Part shown: piece after piece, positions 28,773 to 37,410 of the stretch
Numbering within the stretch: the first letter of the stretch is position 1
Layout: the number at the start of each line of letters is the position of its first letter
Assembly (NCBI RefSeq): GCF_016107625.1
Contig: NZ_JABASV010000003.1
Span: 124,001 to 188,000 of the forward strand
Reading direction: 5' to 3'
From: Vreelandella alkaliphila
GTDB taxonomy: Bacteria > Pseudomonadota > Gammaproteobacteria > Pseudomonadales > Halomonadaceae
Length of the DNA: 64,000 nt
The notes under the pieces: generated by a model
Told to the model about the DNA's origin: nothing
Database searches by the model: none
The model's input: the letters and a program-made list of their open reading frames with translations, nothing else
Position numbers and translations under genes: made by a program

Positions 28773-28859
28773 AGTACGCTCCTCATATAGCTCCATTTAG
28801 CATGGGTTTACCGTACTAATTAAAGCTATATCGTTTTTTGAAAACAGTGGGTTGCGACA

Positions 28860-28893
28860 AATGAGCTGAAGCGAAGTGCGGCTTCAGCTCATT
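28860..28893 (-). terminator. Hairpin after proX
   Basis: TGAGCTGAAGC (28862-28872) and GCTTCAGCTCA (28881-28891) form a perfect 11-bp stem with an 8-base loop, about 50 bases past the proX stop on the minus strand. The T-run is short, so termination may be partial, allowing read-through to the usp and BCCT genes. Confidence 0.6.
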
Positions 28894-28944
28894 AATCATT
28901 CTACTAATAAACTGTATTTAGCCAAGACAACATTAGTTACTTAA

Positions 28945-29817
28945 TTAGTTGCTTAGCCACTGTTCGACGACATCTTGATTATCTTCAACCCATTGCTTGG
29001 CATTTTCGTAGGGGTCGCTGCCATCTTCCTGATTCATCAGCATGACCTCACCCATCTGCTCGGGCGTCCACTCAAAAGAGTCAAGGATGGCGTAAGCTTC
29101 CGGCAAGTCATCTTTTAGACCTTGGCGTACCACGGTGTGAATCTGCTCAGCACCGCCATAAACATTTTCCGGATCTTCAAGGTATTTCAGATCGAAGCGG
29201 GCAAACATCCAGTGTGGCGTCCAGCCAGTGACCACGACATCCTCTTCATTGTTAATCGCGCTTGAAAGCGCTGCGGTCATGGTGGCACCGCTACCGCTAC
29301 GCAGGCGCAGCCCGAGGTCATAGGTATCCACGACCTCTTCAGTAAGAGCCATCAGGCCCGCACCGGGGTCAATACCGATGATCTCGCCGTTAAAGCTGTC
29401 GGCGTTGTCGTTTAGGTCGGCAATAGAATCAACATCTGTGTAAGCCGGTACTACCAATCCCAGCTTGGTGCCATCCAAGTTCATGCCGAGATCTTCAATA
29501 TTGTCACCTACACGCTCCATGTAGTCTGCGTGAGTCGTGGGTAGCCAAGCGGCGACGATGGCATCGGCGTCGCCAGTGGAAAGCGCCTGGAACATAGCGG
29601 CGGCAGAAAGCGACGTTAGTTCAACATCGAAACCCGCTTGCTCTAATACAGCAGCGACGACGTTGGTAGATGCTACTTCAGACGACCACTCAACATAGGC
29701 AAGGTTGATAGTGCCCTGATCTTGGGCGTGGGCCAGACTTCCGGCGGTCACACCTGCACCGGTAATGAGGGCTAATGAGGCGAGGCGGATGCGGTGATTC
29801 AACGTACGACTTTTCAT
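28945..29817 (-). CDS. proX: Glycine betaine/proline-betaine ABC transporter substrate-binding protein
   Basis: 290-residue periplasmic OpuAC-type binding protein with a signal peptide ending near LAHAQD (residue ~32). The mature part starts INLAYVEWSSEVASTNVVA and contains the aromatic WLPTTHADY and TGWTPHWMFARF segments expected to form the aromatic cage for trimethylammonium groups. Third gene of proV-proW-proX. A 193-base gap with a stable hairpin separates it from proW, unlike the tight proV-proW junction. AAGGAG precedes ATG. Confidence 0.92.
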   Translation of the reverse strand: MKSRTLNHRIRLASLALITGAGVTAGSLAHAQDQGTINLAYVEWSSEVASTNVVAAVLEQAGFDVELTSLSAAAMFQALSTGDADAIVAAWLPTTHADYMERVGDNIEDLGMNLDGTKLGLVVPAYTDVDSIADLNDNADSFNGEIIGIDPGAGLMALTEEVVDTYDLGLRLRSGSGATMTAALSSAINNEEDVVVTGWTPHWMFARFDLKYLEDPENVYGGAEQIHTVVRQGLKDDLPEAYAILDSFEWTPEQMGEVMLMNQEDGSDPYENAKQWVEDNQDVVEQWLSN

Positions 29818-29950
29818 TCACTTGCTCCTTGGGAAAATAGTCCTGGCGTCTATCAATATAGTGGTTAAGCGCCACAACTGTAGTAAGCATGCTTTCCAAC
29901 GTTGCTTAACTAAAAATTTATAGGCGCGCTATCAGCATGCACATCCAAAA

Positions 29951-30010
29951 AGAGTGCATCAAGAAGATCAGTCAACGCAGCACGATGGTGGCCGCGCGAT
30001 CTTCCTTGAT
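29951..30010 (-). promoter_or_regulatory. Hairpin just after the proW stop, before proX
   Basis: On the minus strand ATCAAGGAAGATC (30010-29998) pairs with GATCTTCTTGAT (29969-29958), 12 base pairs with one bulge and a 28-base loop. The RNA then reads GCACTCTTTTTGG. It could be a partial terminator or a processing/stability element that sets proX level relative to proVW. Confidence 0.6.
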
Positions 30011-30847
30011 TCACTGTGAGCGGCGCGTTTTCCGTAGTGATTGAGTTAAACGGTCAAGTAACATGGCTAGAATGACCACGGCGATACCAGCTTCAAAGCC
30101 ATCACCGGGGCGTAGCCGCTGAATAGCACGCCACACTTCGCTACCTAGGCCATCTGCACCAATCATGGCGGCGATAACCACCATCGAAAGTGCCAGCATA
30201 ATGGTCTGGTTAATACCCGCCATCACTGTGGGTAGCGAGAGCGGAAGCTGAACCTTAAAAAGTTTTTGGCTGCGCGTTGCGCCATAGGCATCGGCGGCTT
30301 CAATAAGCTCAACCGGCACCTGGCGGATACCTAACGTTGTGAAGCGAATCGCAGGCGGCATCGAGAAAATTACCGTTGCAAAAATGGCGGATACAGAACC
30401 AATGCCGAAAAACGGAATTGCTGGTATCAGGTAAACAAAGGCGGGCATGGTCTGCATAAAGTCCAATATCGGCATGATCAATCGGTACAGTCGATTAGAT
30501 AATGCTGCCGCAATGCCGACAGGCAATGCGATAATCACGGCAACCAGGGTGGCGAAGACCACCAGCGTGAGCGTCTCAATCATTGGGTTCCAGAGACCCA
30601 AGTTCCAAATTAAGGCTAGCCCGGCTACTGAACCAATCGCTAAGCGAGCACCCGCTAGCCTCCAGCAGAGTAGGGTGATTAACCCAAGTAGCGCCCATTC
30701 AGGTAGCCACATCAAGCTATCGTTCAAAACATCAATGCCGGTTTGAGTAAAACGGGAAATTGCCCGAGTGACGGCTGAATATTCGCTGGTCAACCAGGTC
30801 AGGCCACTTTCGATCCAATCGCCAAGGGGGATGCTTGGAATATCCAT
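30011..30847 (-). CDS. proW: Glycine betaine ABC transporter permease
   Basis: 278-residue inner-membrane permease of the ProW/OpuAB family with about six to seven hydrophobic segments. The EAA-loop region near residue 180-200 reads PVELIEAADAYGATRSQKLFKVQLP, described in pieces: ELIEAADAYGATRSQ and KLFKVQLPLSLP. The start ATG overlaps the proV stop by one base (TAATG), so the two are translationally coupled. Short N-terminal extension compared with E. coli ProW (354 residues). Confidence 0.92.
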   Translation of the reverse strand: MDIPSIPLGDWIESGLTWLTSEYSAVTRAISRFTQTGIDVLNDSLMWLPEWALLGLITLLCWRLAGARLAIGSVAGLALIWNLGLWNPMIETLTLVVFATLVAVIIALPVGIAAALSNRLYRLIMPILDFMQTMPAFVYLIPAIPFFGIGSVSAIFATVIFSMPPAIRFTTLGIRQVPVELIEAADAYGATRSQKLFKVQLPLSLPTVMAGINQTIMLALSMVVIAAMIGADGLGSEVWRAIQRLRPGDGFEAGIAVVILAMLLDRLTQSLRKTRRSQ

Positions 30848-32049
30848 TACTGTTCTCCTGCTCGTGCTAATTCATCCAGTACCGCGCCCTTCACAACGAC
30901 ACCTAGCAACCGCTGCTGCTCGTCAATGACGGCGATGGGAAAGCTTTTATCGCTAAACATAGCGAACAGGTTTTGCAGGGGTTCTTCAGGGGGGACTTTG
31001 CGGAAGTCTTGAGTCAGGTGATCAATAATAGTATCTGACTTGGCATCAATCGCCTTGCTCGCCGACTCGGCCTCTAGCAGGCCGATTAGGCGGCGGTCAC
31101 GATCAGTGACATAAATTGAATCAATACTGTGGTCACGCATACGATGTAGTGCAGTGCGTGGGCCGTCGCTTTCGCGGGCGGTAGAGCGCACGGGGCGCAT
31201 GGCGCTCTCGGCGGTTAATACACGCGAACGATCGACACCTTCGATAAAGCGGCGCACATAGTCATCAGCAGGTTGGGTTAATATTTCTTCCGGTGTACCA
31301 ATCTGTACGACTTCGCCATCTTTAAGCAGCACTATGCGATCACCAATATTGAGCGCTTCATCTAAATCATGGGTGATGAAGACGGTTGTTTTCTGCATTT
31401 TAGATTGCAGTTGCAACAGCTCTTGCTGCATATCCTTGCGGATTAAAGGATCCAGCGCTGAAAAGGCTTCATCCATTAATAGCACGGTGGAGTCATTCGC
31501 CAGGGCGCGGGCTAGGCCGACACGCTGTTGCATACCACCGGAAAGCTGATTCGGATAAGCCTCTTCCCAGCCATCTAGCCCCACTTGGGTTAGCGCGTTT
31601 TGGGCAATTTGCTTACGCTCAGCTTTATCGACACCGCGGATTTCAAGCCCGAACTCGGCGTTTTGGCGTACAGTGCGGTGTGGGAATAGCGCAAAATTTT
31701 GAAAAACCATAGAAAAATGGCGGCGGCGACACTCCAACAGCGCCTTTTCGCTTAACGTGGGAATATTCTCGCCATCAATGATTATTTCGCCTTCGGTGGT
31801 ATCAATCAGGCGGTTCAAACACCGAATTAACGTTGACTTGCCAGAACCAGAAAGCCCCATAATGACGAGCAGTTCGCCTTCATAGACATCGAATGAGATG
31901 TTTGAAAGGCCTAACGTTTGGCCAGTTTTCTCAAGAATTTCAGGGCGTTTTAAACCCTGGTCACGAAGCTCAAGGGCTTTTTTCGGCTGCTTGCCAAATA
32001 CCTTGCTTAAGCCGCGAACCTGAATTTTGACAGGGCGTGTCTCGTCCAT
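30847..32049 (-). CDS. proV: Glycine betaine ABC transporter ATP-binding protein with CBS domains
   Basis: 400-residue ATPase of the QAT family. Walker A GLSGSGKST (about residue 67), signature LSGGMQQRVGLARAL (about 168), Walker B VLLMDEAFSALDP (about 190), and a C-terminal CBS pair (about 280-395: RDHSIDSIYVTDRDRRLIG; DKSFPIAVIDEQQRLLGV). In OpuA-type importers the CBS module senses ionic strength or cyclic-di-AMP; here the sensing role is inferred. First gene of the minus-strand operon, behind a good promoter. Confidence 0.94.
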   Translation of the reverse strand: MDETRPVKIQVRGLSKVFGKQPKKALELRDQGLKRPEILEKTGQTLGLSNISFDVYEGELLVIMGLSGSGKSTLIRCLNRLIDTTEGEIIIDGENIPTLSEKALLECRRRHFSMVFQNFALFPHRTVRQNAEFGLEIRGVDKAERKQIAQNALTQVGLDGWEEAYPNQLSGGMQQRVGLARALANDSTVLLMDEAFSALDPLIRKDMQQELLQLQSKMQKTTVFITHDLDEALNIGDRIVLLKDGEVVQIGTPEEILTQPADDYVRRFIEGVDRSRVLTAESAMRPVRSTARESDGPRTALHRMRDHSIDSIYVTDRDRRLIGLLEAESASKAIDAKSDTIIDHLTQDFRKVPPEEPLQNLFAMFSDKSFPIAVIDEQQRLLGVVVKGAVLDELARAGEQ

Positions 32050-32425
32050 CAGCGATGCCTTTTGCGTGAATGAGCAGCCTTGTGTCGTTGCTCAGCTAGC
32101 TTTCCGATGCCAAATGGCTTTCCCTGCAAACAGCGACACAAAACGGTTCATAATTAGAATTTAAGTTTTAGCTTGGTTATTTATTAATATTTATTATACA
32201 TAAGTGGGCAGGGTGTGTCACAACGCCTCCTGCGCTAAGCGTCAAAAGGTGTCACATGTGTCAGTTTTAACCCGCAGTAACAATTTTCTGGGCATAGAAT
32301 TAATCTGGTTATTTTTATAAATTTTTGATTTTTATATATAAATTTATATTTTTTGGTTTTTGGTATGAACTATGCATTGAATTAGGTAGTTAATCGATAT
32401 TTTGGTTAGAAGGGAGGTAAGCCTA
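32050..32425. other. AT-rich intergenic region between proV and the lipoprotein gene
   Basis: A 376-base divergent regulatory region. It holds the proV promoter (32193-32221), three GTGTCA motifs at 32215-32263 (two extended to GTGTCACA), and a strongly AT-rich stretch at 32305-32360 ahead of the lipoprotein gene. No gene is visible. Confidence 0.6.
32193..32221 (-). promoter_or_regulatory. Sigma-70 promoter for proVWX
   Basis: Minus-strand -35 GTGACA (32221-32216) and perfect -10 TATAAT (32198-32193) with a 17-base spacer. The -35 overlaps the first of the repeated GTGTCACA motifs, a likely place for osmotic control. About 145 bases upstream of proV. Confidence 0.7.
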
Positions 32426-32872
32426 ATGGATAAACCAGTTAATCAAGTTACCAAACGCCCCCGCGTGCTTACATTGTGCATGTTAGCAGCTACTGTTAGC
32501 ACATTAGCTCTTGCTGGTTGTGGTAACGGTGATGAGCCAATGCCGCCTGCCGAACAGCCTGAAACGATGGAACAAGATGCGACTTCCTCTACTGGACAGG
32601 CAACTACCGCAAGCGATGCTACCGCATCGGATACTACTTCTGACCCCATGATGAACGATGAGTCTGCAGTGGCTGATGACTCTGACATGGGCGATCCTGG
32701 GCTAAGCGATGATGCCGCGGCATCACAAGAACCTATGCCAGGTGAAGAACCTATGCCAGATGAAGAGGCTAGCAACCCAGACGATCCTGAAGAAAACCCA
32801 GGATTTGGTGAAGGTACTGACCCGATGCCAGGTGCTGATGAGAATGATGATGCGCTGAATAGCGGCCAGTAA
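32426..32872 (+). CDS. Acidic, low-complexity putative lipoprotein
   Basis: 148-residue protein with a basic start, a hydrophobic segment and a lipobox (ALAGC, Cys at about residue 32), so probably lipid-anchored. The mature part is extremely acidic and rich in Asp, Glu, Met and Pro, with repeated EEPMPGEEPMPDEE-like units around residues 100-125. No domain is recognised. GGGAGGT at 32412-32418 lies eight bases before ATG 32426, so I choose this over the frame opening at 32402. Strong acidity fits a surface protein of a halophile. A terminator follows. Confidence 0.78.
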   Translation: MDKPVNQVTKRPRVLTLCMLAATVSTLALAGCGNGDEPMPPAEQPETMEQDATSSTGQATTASDATASDTTSDPMMNDESAVADDSDMGDPGLSDDAAASQEPMPGEEPMPDEEASNPDDPEENPGFGEGTDPMPGADENDDALNSGQ

Positions 32873-32949
32873 TCGTTAACGCTCCCTACGATGATAAGCC
32901 GACCCAGCTGTCTGTTCCCTGCGGCTGCTCCACACGGTTTATCATCCTT

Positions 32950-32976
32950 TTCCCCCGCGCCCGCGGGGGTTTTTTA
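32950..32976 (+). terminator. Rho-independent terminator after the lipoprotein gene
   Basis: CCCCCGC (32952-32958) and GCGGGGG (32963-32969) form a GC-only stem with a four-base loop, followed by six T residues. Confidence 0.93.
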
Positions 32977-33064
32977 TGTGATCCGTGAACCCTCTTTGAT
33001 AAGAAAATTCCCCACACGTACGCCATTTTGGCAAGGTAGTGCATAGCTTGTCGTCACATAGACG

Positions 33065-33098
33065 AATAGTCGGTTACACCGGTGAGTGGCCGACTATT
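33065..33098 (-). terminator. Hairpin after the NtrC-type regulator gene
   Basis: AATAGTCGG (33065-33073) and CCGACTATT (33090-33098) pair perfectly, 10 bases past the regulator stop on the minus strand. No clear T-run follows, so it may be a 3' protective hairpin rather than a terminator. Confidence 0.4.
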
Positions 33099-33107
33099 TG
33101 CGTTAAT

Positions 33108-34508
33108 TTATTCCTCGTTATCTTCCAAACGACGATAAAGCGTTCGTCGAGCAATACCCAGCACTTCAGCCGTACGCCGTTTATTGCCGCCGGTGGCCTC
33201 TAACACTTTGCGTATGTAGCGCTTTTCTACTTCTTCCAGGCTGGGCCAGCGGGTAGGTGCAGGTGCTGGAACCTGAGTGCCAGGTAACACTTCACCAGTA
33301 AGTGTCGGCGTTATTTCCGAGCCGTTATGTTGGCTAGCCTGTTCGCGTAAACGCTCTGGCAAATCTTGGTGTTGCAATATGCCTTCTTCGCTCAGTGTTA
33401 CGGCTCGCATAATGGCGTTTTCCAGCTCGCGTACGTTGCCGGGGTAGGTGTAGTTCAACAGGCTATTTAGCGCTTCGGGCTCGATTTGTTCAATCTGCTT
33501 ACTTTGCGCTTCGGCGTGCTTGTCGATTAATGCAAATACAAGATGCTCTATATCGGTGCCACGCTCACGCAGTGGAGGAATGCGCAGAGAGAACGTCTCA
33601 AGGCGATAGAACAAGTCACTGCGAAAGTTCTCTTGTTCGATCTCTTTTTCAAGATTGCGATGGGTCGCGGCAATGATGCGGACATCTACCGGCTCCTCAC
33701 GCTCGCCGCCAACGGGTCGTACCGTCTTTTCTTGCAGCGCACGCAGCAGTTTTGCTTGGAGATTAACCGGCATTTCGCCAATCTCATCCAAAAACAGGCT
33801 ACCGCCTTGAGCGCTATGAAACAGACCGCGGCGCGCTTCGTTAGCCCCGGTGAATGCCCCTTTTACATGACCAAAAAACTCACTTTCCATTAGATCGGCA
33901 GGAATGCTGGCACAGTTAACAGGCACAAAGGGTGCTTCGTGACGTTTGCTTTCTTGGTGGATAGCGCGAGCCAATAGCTCTTTACCGGTACCGCTTTCGC
34001 CCAGAATCAAAATAGGCGCATCGCTTTTAGCCAGCCGAGATGCATCATGAAACAGAGACTGCATTCCTGAGCTTTTTCCGACAATACCGTGAAACTGGCT
34101 CAACTCAGTATCGTGGGAGAGAGACAAACGCTGGCGCTCTAAGACGCGAAAGACTGCCTCGCGAATGGCATCTAAATCCAATGGTTTAGTTAAAAAGTCA
34201 TCGGCTCCCAGCTTTAGCGCCTCGACGGCTTGGTCAATGGTGCCAAAGGCAGTGATGACAATAATGCCCAGCTCGCTGCCGCTTTGACGCAGTTGCTGAA
34301 GTAACTGAATGCCGGTCATTCCAGGAAGACGTACATCCGTAATCATCATTGCCACAGCTGTATGGCTTAGTAGCGCCAAGGCGTCTTCGGCACTGGGAAC
34401 GCCTAGCGTGTCATAGCCCGCGTCGTTGAGCTCTTCTTCTAATAACTCACGTATAGCGGCGTCATCTTCCACTACCAATAAAGGTAAAAGGTGTTCCTGA
34501 TGGGTCAC
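33108..34508 (-). CDS. NtrC-family sigma-54-dependent response regulator
   Basis: About 466 residues: receiver domain (about 10-125, phospho-acceptor in MMITDVRLPGMTG), AAA+ domain with Walker A GESGTGKELLARA, the sigma-54 contact loop GAFTGA and Walker B SLFLDEIGEMP (about 145-320), and a Fis-type helix-turn-helix (GNKRRTAEVLGIARRTLYRR) at the end. A TTG at 34523 overlaps the kinase stop, but TGAGGA before GTG 34508 makes the latter the better start. Coupled to the kinase upstream. Target genes unknown. Confidence 0.92.
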   Translation of the reverse strand: MTHQEHLLPLLVVEDDAAIRELLEEELNDAGYDTLGVPSAEDALALLSHTAVAMMITDVRLPGMTGIQLLQQLRQSGSELGIIVITAFGTIDQAVEALKLGADDFLTKPLDLDAIREAVFRVLERQRLSLSHDTELSQFHGIVGKSSGMQSLFHDASRLAKSDAPILILGESGTGKELLARAIHQESKRHEAPFVPVNCASIPADLMESEFFGHVKGAFTGANEARRGLFHSAQGGSLFLDEIGEMPVNLQAKLLRALQEKTVRPVGGEREEPVDVRIIAATHRNLEKEIEQENFRSDLFYRLETFSLRIPPLRERGTDIEHLVFALIDKHAEAQSKQIEQIEPEALNSLLNYTYPGNVRELENAIMRAVTLSEEGILQHQDLPERLREQASQHNGSEITPTLTGEVLPGTQVPAPAPTRWPSLEEVEKRYIRKVLEATGGNKRRTAEVLGIARRTLYRRLEDNEE

Positions 34509-34519
34509 AAACGTTTTCC

Positions 34520-35965
34520 TCAAGCGGATGCGGTTTCACTAAGGGGAAGCGTAATCTCGAATCCAGCGCCGCCAAGGCCGCTATCAAATACGCCAATCGT
34601 CCCGCCGTGGTCGTTAATAATGCGATGCACCATGGAGAGCCCTAAGCCACTGCCTTGGCCCACCGGTTTGGTCGTAAAGAAAGGATCAAATACTTGCTGA
34701 TGATGCGACGCTGGAATGCCAGGCCCGTCATCTTCCACCCAGAGTGTTAGCTCTTCACTGTATTGCTTGGCACTAAGGCGTATACAGCTAACATCTGGTG
34801 CTTGCGCTGCGTTGCGTAATAGATTGGTGAGTACCTGCACAATTTGCTGCCCATTGACCAATAAATGGGGGGTAGGGGAGGGAAGATCAATATCCAAGTG
34901 AATATTTCGTGGCTCCAGCTCCTCTTCCACTAACTCACTGGCACTCAGAATAAGCTGATCCAACGCTTGCGTGTCTTTCTCTACGTTATGTTGTCTGCCT
35001 AGTTCCATTAATTGGCGGACAATTTGAACAATTCTTTCGACTTCGCCTCGGATACGGCCTAATCGTGCACGTTCGTCATCGCCAATGGTGTCCCTGCGGG
35101 CTAAGCGCTGGGCTTGGCCATTGATGACGGTTAATGGTGCGCCAATTTCATGGGCGACACCGGCCGCCAAAACGCCTAACTCCGCCAGCTTTTTAGATTT
35201 GCGCAGGCGCTTTTCTAGTTCGATTTCGCGCTGCCGACGGGCATCAATATCGCGATCTTTTTCTGCCATGGCATCTAGCATGCCGTTCAAGCCTGATGCT
35301 AAGCGGCGATATTCCGTCGGGCCATCGACCGTAGCCCGTTGGCTGCGGTCGCCATCTTCCACAAGTAACATCACGTGCAAAAGACGATTGAGCGGTCGTT
35401 CTATATAGTGCCTAAAGCCCCACCAGATGCTAAAAACAATACCGGCCGCTCCGATCACAAACACCAGAACAGCCACAATACTGATAAAGCCCGTATAGTT
35501 TTCGATGCCGGTATTAAGTCGATTTACCTGCAGAACACCTCGTACCGTACCATCTTGCGCCCGCAGCGGAATCAATGCTGAGTAGTACGTCCAGCCTTCC
35601 TGTTGGCGGTAATTGCTATACAGGTCATCTTGTTCGATAACCTGCTGAATTTCATCCGGCGTAAACAGGTCTTTGCCCAACCCCAGCCCATAAACTTCCC
35701 GGCCTTGGGTGTCGAACACATAAGCACCATAGATACGATGGAATGAAAAAGCGGATTGCAGTGCTTCTTCTAGCGGGGTGTCGCTATCGCGAGTGACGGC
35801 GTAACTCAGTGATGTGCCCAGTGCACGGGTGATAATCTCAACTTCGGTTTGCAGCTTGGAACGCACGTTATCTTCTAGCGACTTGATAGCCACTAGGCTA
35901 AAAACCACTAGAATGACAAACAGTGGCACGATGACCGTCAAAATAATTAAATTACGTAGTCGCAT
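34520..35965 (-). CDS. Membrane sensor histidine kinase
   Basis: 481 residues: first membrane segment (about 6-28), a periplasmic sensor region of about 125 residues, second membrane segment (about 155-178), HAMP linker, HisKA domain with the phospho-His in GVAHEIGAPLTVINGQ (about residue 270) and an HATPase with DDGPGIPASHHQQVFDPFF and GLGLSMVHRI. It pairs with the adjacent NtrC-type regulator. The layout resembles AtoS- or GlrK-like kinases, but the signal is not identifiable. Confidence 0.92.
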   Translation of the reverse strand: MRLRNLIILTVIVPLFVILVVFSLVAIKSLEDNVRSKLQTEVEIITRALGTSLSYAVTRDSDTPLEEALQSAFSFHRIYGAYVFDTQGREVYGLGLGKDLFTPDEIQQVIEQDDLYSNYRQQEGWTYYSALIPLRAQDGTVRGVLQVNRLNTGIENYTGFISIVAVLVFVIGAAGIVFSIWWGFRHYIERPLNRLLHVMLLVEDGDRSQRATVDGPTEYRRLASGLNGMLDAMAEKDRDIDARRQREIELEKRLRKSKKLAELGVLAAGVAHEIGAPLTVINGQAQRLARRDTIGDDERARLGRIRGEVERIVQIVRQLMELGRQHNVEKDTQALDQLILSASELVEEELEPRNIHLDIDLPSPTPHLLVNGQQIVQVLTNLLRNAAQAPDVSCIRLSAKQYSEELTLWVEDDGPGIPASHHQQVFDPFFTTKPVGQGSGLGLSMVHRIINDHGGTIGVFDSGLGGAGFEITLPLSETASA

Positions 35966-36094
35966 CAGGCATCCGTGATGAATACTGGCTGTTCAGCAGT
36001 GGACAGCATTGGCAGCGTACATAGATAGTGTAAATAAATAGACAGTATCAATAGGCAGTATAAAGAGTAGCGGTTCAGATAACGTTAGTGTGGG

Positions 36095-37282
36095 TTAATT
36101 AACCACCTGCAAACGGTAAAGGCTGCCCTGATCGCCATCGGTTAGCAAATAAATGGCGTCGTTAGGGCCTTGGCGCACATCGCGAATGCGGCCAATGTGG
36201 CCGTCAAGAATAACTTCTTCATCCACCACGTTGCCGTTTTCCAATTGCAGACGCAGCAATGTTTCGCTGGCTAAACCACCGGCTAATAGCTGCCCCTGCC
36301 AGTTTCCAAACGCGCTGCTGGTGACTTCGGTAAGGCCCGAAGGCGCAAAACGACCTTCGAAGCGGTAAACCGAGTCGACCATGCCGGGCTTCGATTCGAC
36401 TCCAATCGGCTCATTAGTCCGATAATCATTTCCCAGGCTAACCTCTGGCCAGCCATAATTACTGCCTGCTTTGATGTGATTAAGCTCATCGCCTGTGCGC
36501 GGACCATGTTCGGTCGCCCAGGGTTCACCATTGCTAAGTACCGTCAACCCTTGAATGTTGCGATTGCCCGTGGAGTAAATTTCATCCAAGGTGCTATCAG
36601 CGCCCACGAAAGGGTTATCGTCAGGAACACCGCCTGTATCCGTTAGGCGTAGCGTTGACCCCGCGTGGTCGTCGCTTGCCTGGGCACGGGATGGGTTAAC
36701 GCCGCGGTCACCAATACTCATTAGTAGTGTGCCGTCTGCTAGCCACGCCAAACGCGAGCCGTAATGACGGCCGGGTGACGAGGCGCGATCTTGTTCAAAA
36801 AGGTGTTCGACCTCACCGAGTGAATCTCCTTGCCACTTAACCCGTGATAGTGCTGAGCGACTGTTATTGCCGTCTGGTTTGCTCCAGGTGAAATAAATCC
36901 AGTCATGTTCACCGTCACCAAACGCAGGATGCAAGGTGATATCGAGAAGCCCACCTTGCCCCTGGTGGCTGACCGTGGGCATTCCTTCGAGCGTTTGCTG
37001 GTTACCTTCTTGATCTACCAGGGTGAGTTGACCACGGCGTTCGCTGACTAAAAAACGCCCGTCAGGCAAAAAAGCCACTGCCCAGGGGCTGTTCAACCCA
37101 CTCGCCACACGTTCAAGTGACAAGGTCATTTGATCGGTTTCGATCGCGTCGTAAACCATTTCTGCTTGGGCATTGCTAACAGTGCCCGCCAACATTAACC
37201 CGCCAATAGCTGTTAGAAACCAACGATGAGAAGGCGTCGTTAACACTGCTTGGCGTGCTTGTGACTGAGGTTGGCGCATCAT
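36095..37282 (-). CDS. Exported PQQ-dependent aldose/sugar dehydrogenase family protein
   Basis: 395-residue six-bladed propeller protein related to soluble quinoprotein glucose dehydrogenase and E. coli YliI. A Sec signal ends near SNAQAE. Family segments: GLNSPWAVAFLPDGRFLVSE, MPTVSHQGQGGLLDITLHP, and EHGPRTGDELNHI followed by NYGWPEVS, which line the PQQ and Ca site in relatives. I place the start at the ATG at 37282, five bases after AGGAG, not the GTG two codons earlier. Substrate unknown; no PQQ synthesis genes in the window. Confidence 0.88.
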   Translation of the reverse strand: MMRQPQSQARQAVLTTPSHRWFLTAIGGLMLAGTVSNAQAEMVYDAIETDQMTLSLERVASGLNSPWAVAFLPDGRFLVSERRGQLTLVDQEGNQQTLEGMPTVSHQGQGGLLDITLHPAFGDGEHDWIYFTWSKPDGNNSRSALSRVKWQGDSLGEVEHLFEQDRASSPGRHYGSRLAWLADGTLLMSIGDRGVNPSRAQASDDHAGSTLRLTDTGGVPDDNPFVGADSTLDEIYSTGNRNIQGLTVLSNGEPWATEHGPRTGDELNHIKAGSNYGWPEVSLGNDYRTNEPIGVESKPGMVDSVYRFEGRFAPSGLTEVTSSAFGNWQGQLLAGGLASETLLRLQLENGNVVDEEVILDGHIGRIRDVRQGPNDAIYLLTDGDQGSLYRLQVVN

Positions 37283-37410
37283 GGTCACTCCTGTCGTCGG
37301 GGCCTTCGATGATCATGTTCCATGCCTAGCAGTGACTGCTTAAAGCGAGCGGGGTTCCCTGTGCTGCTATATATCCGGCGGGCTAAATCAGACGGGCTAT
37401 AGCAAAAACG

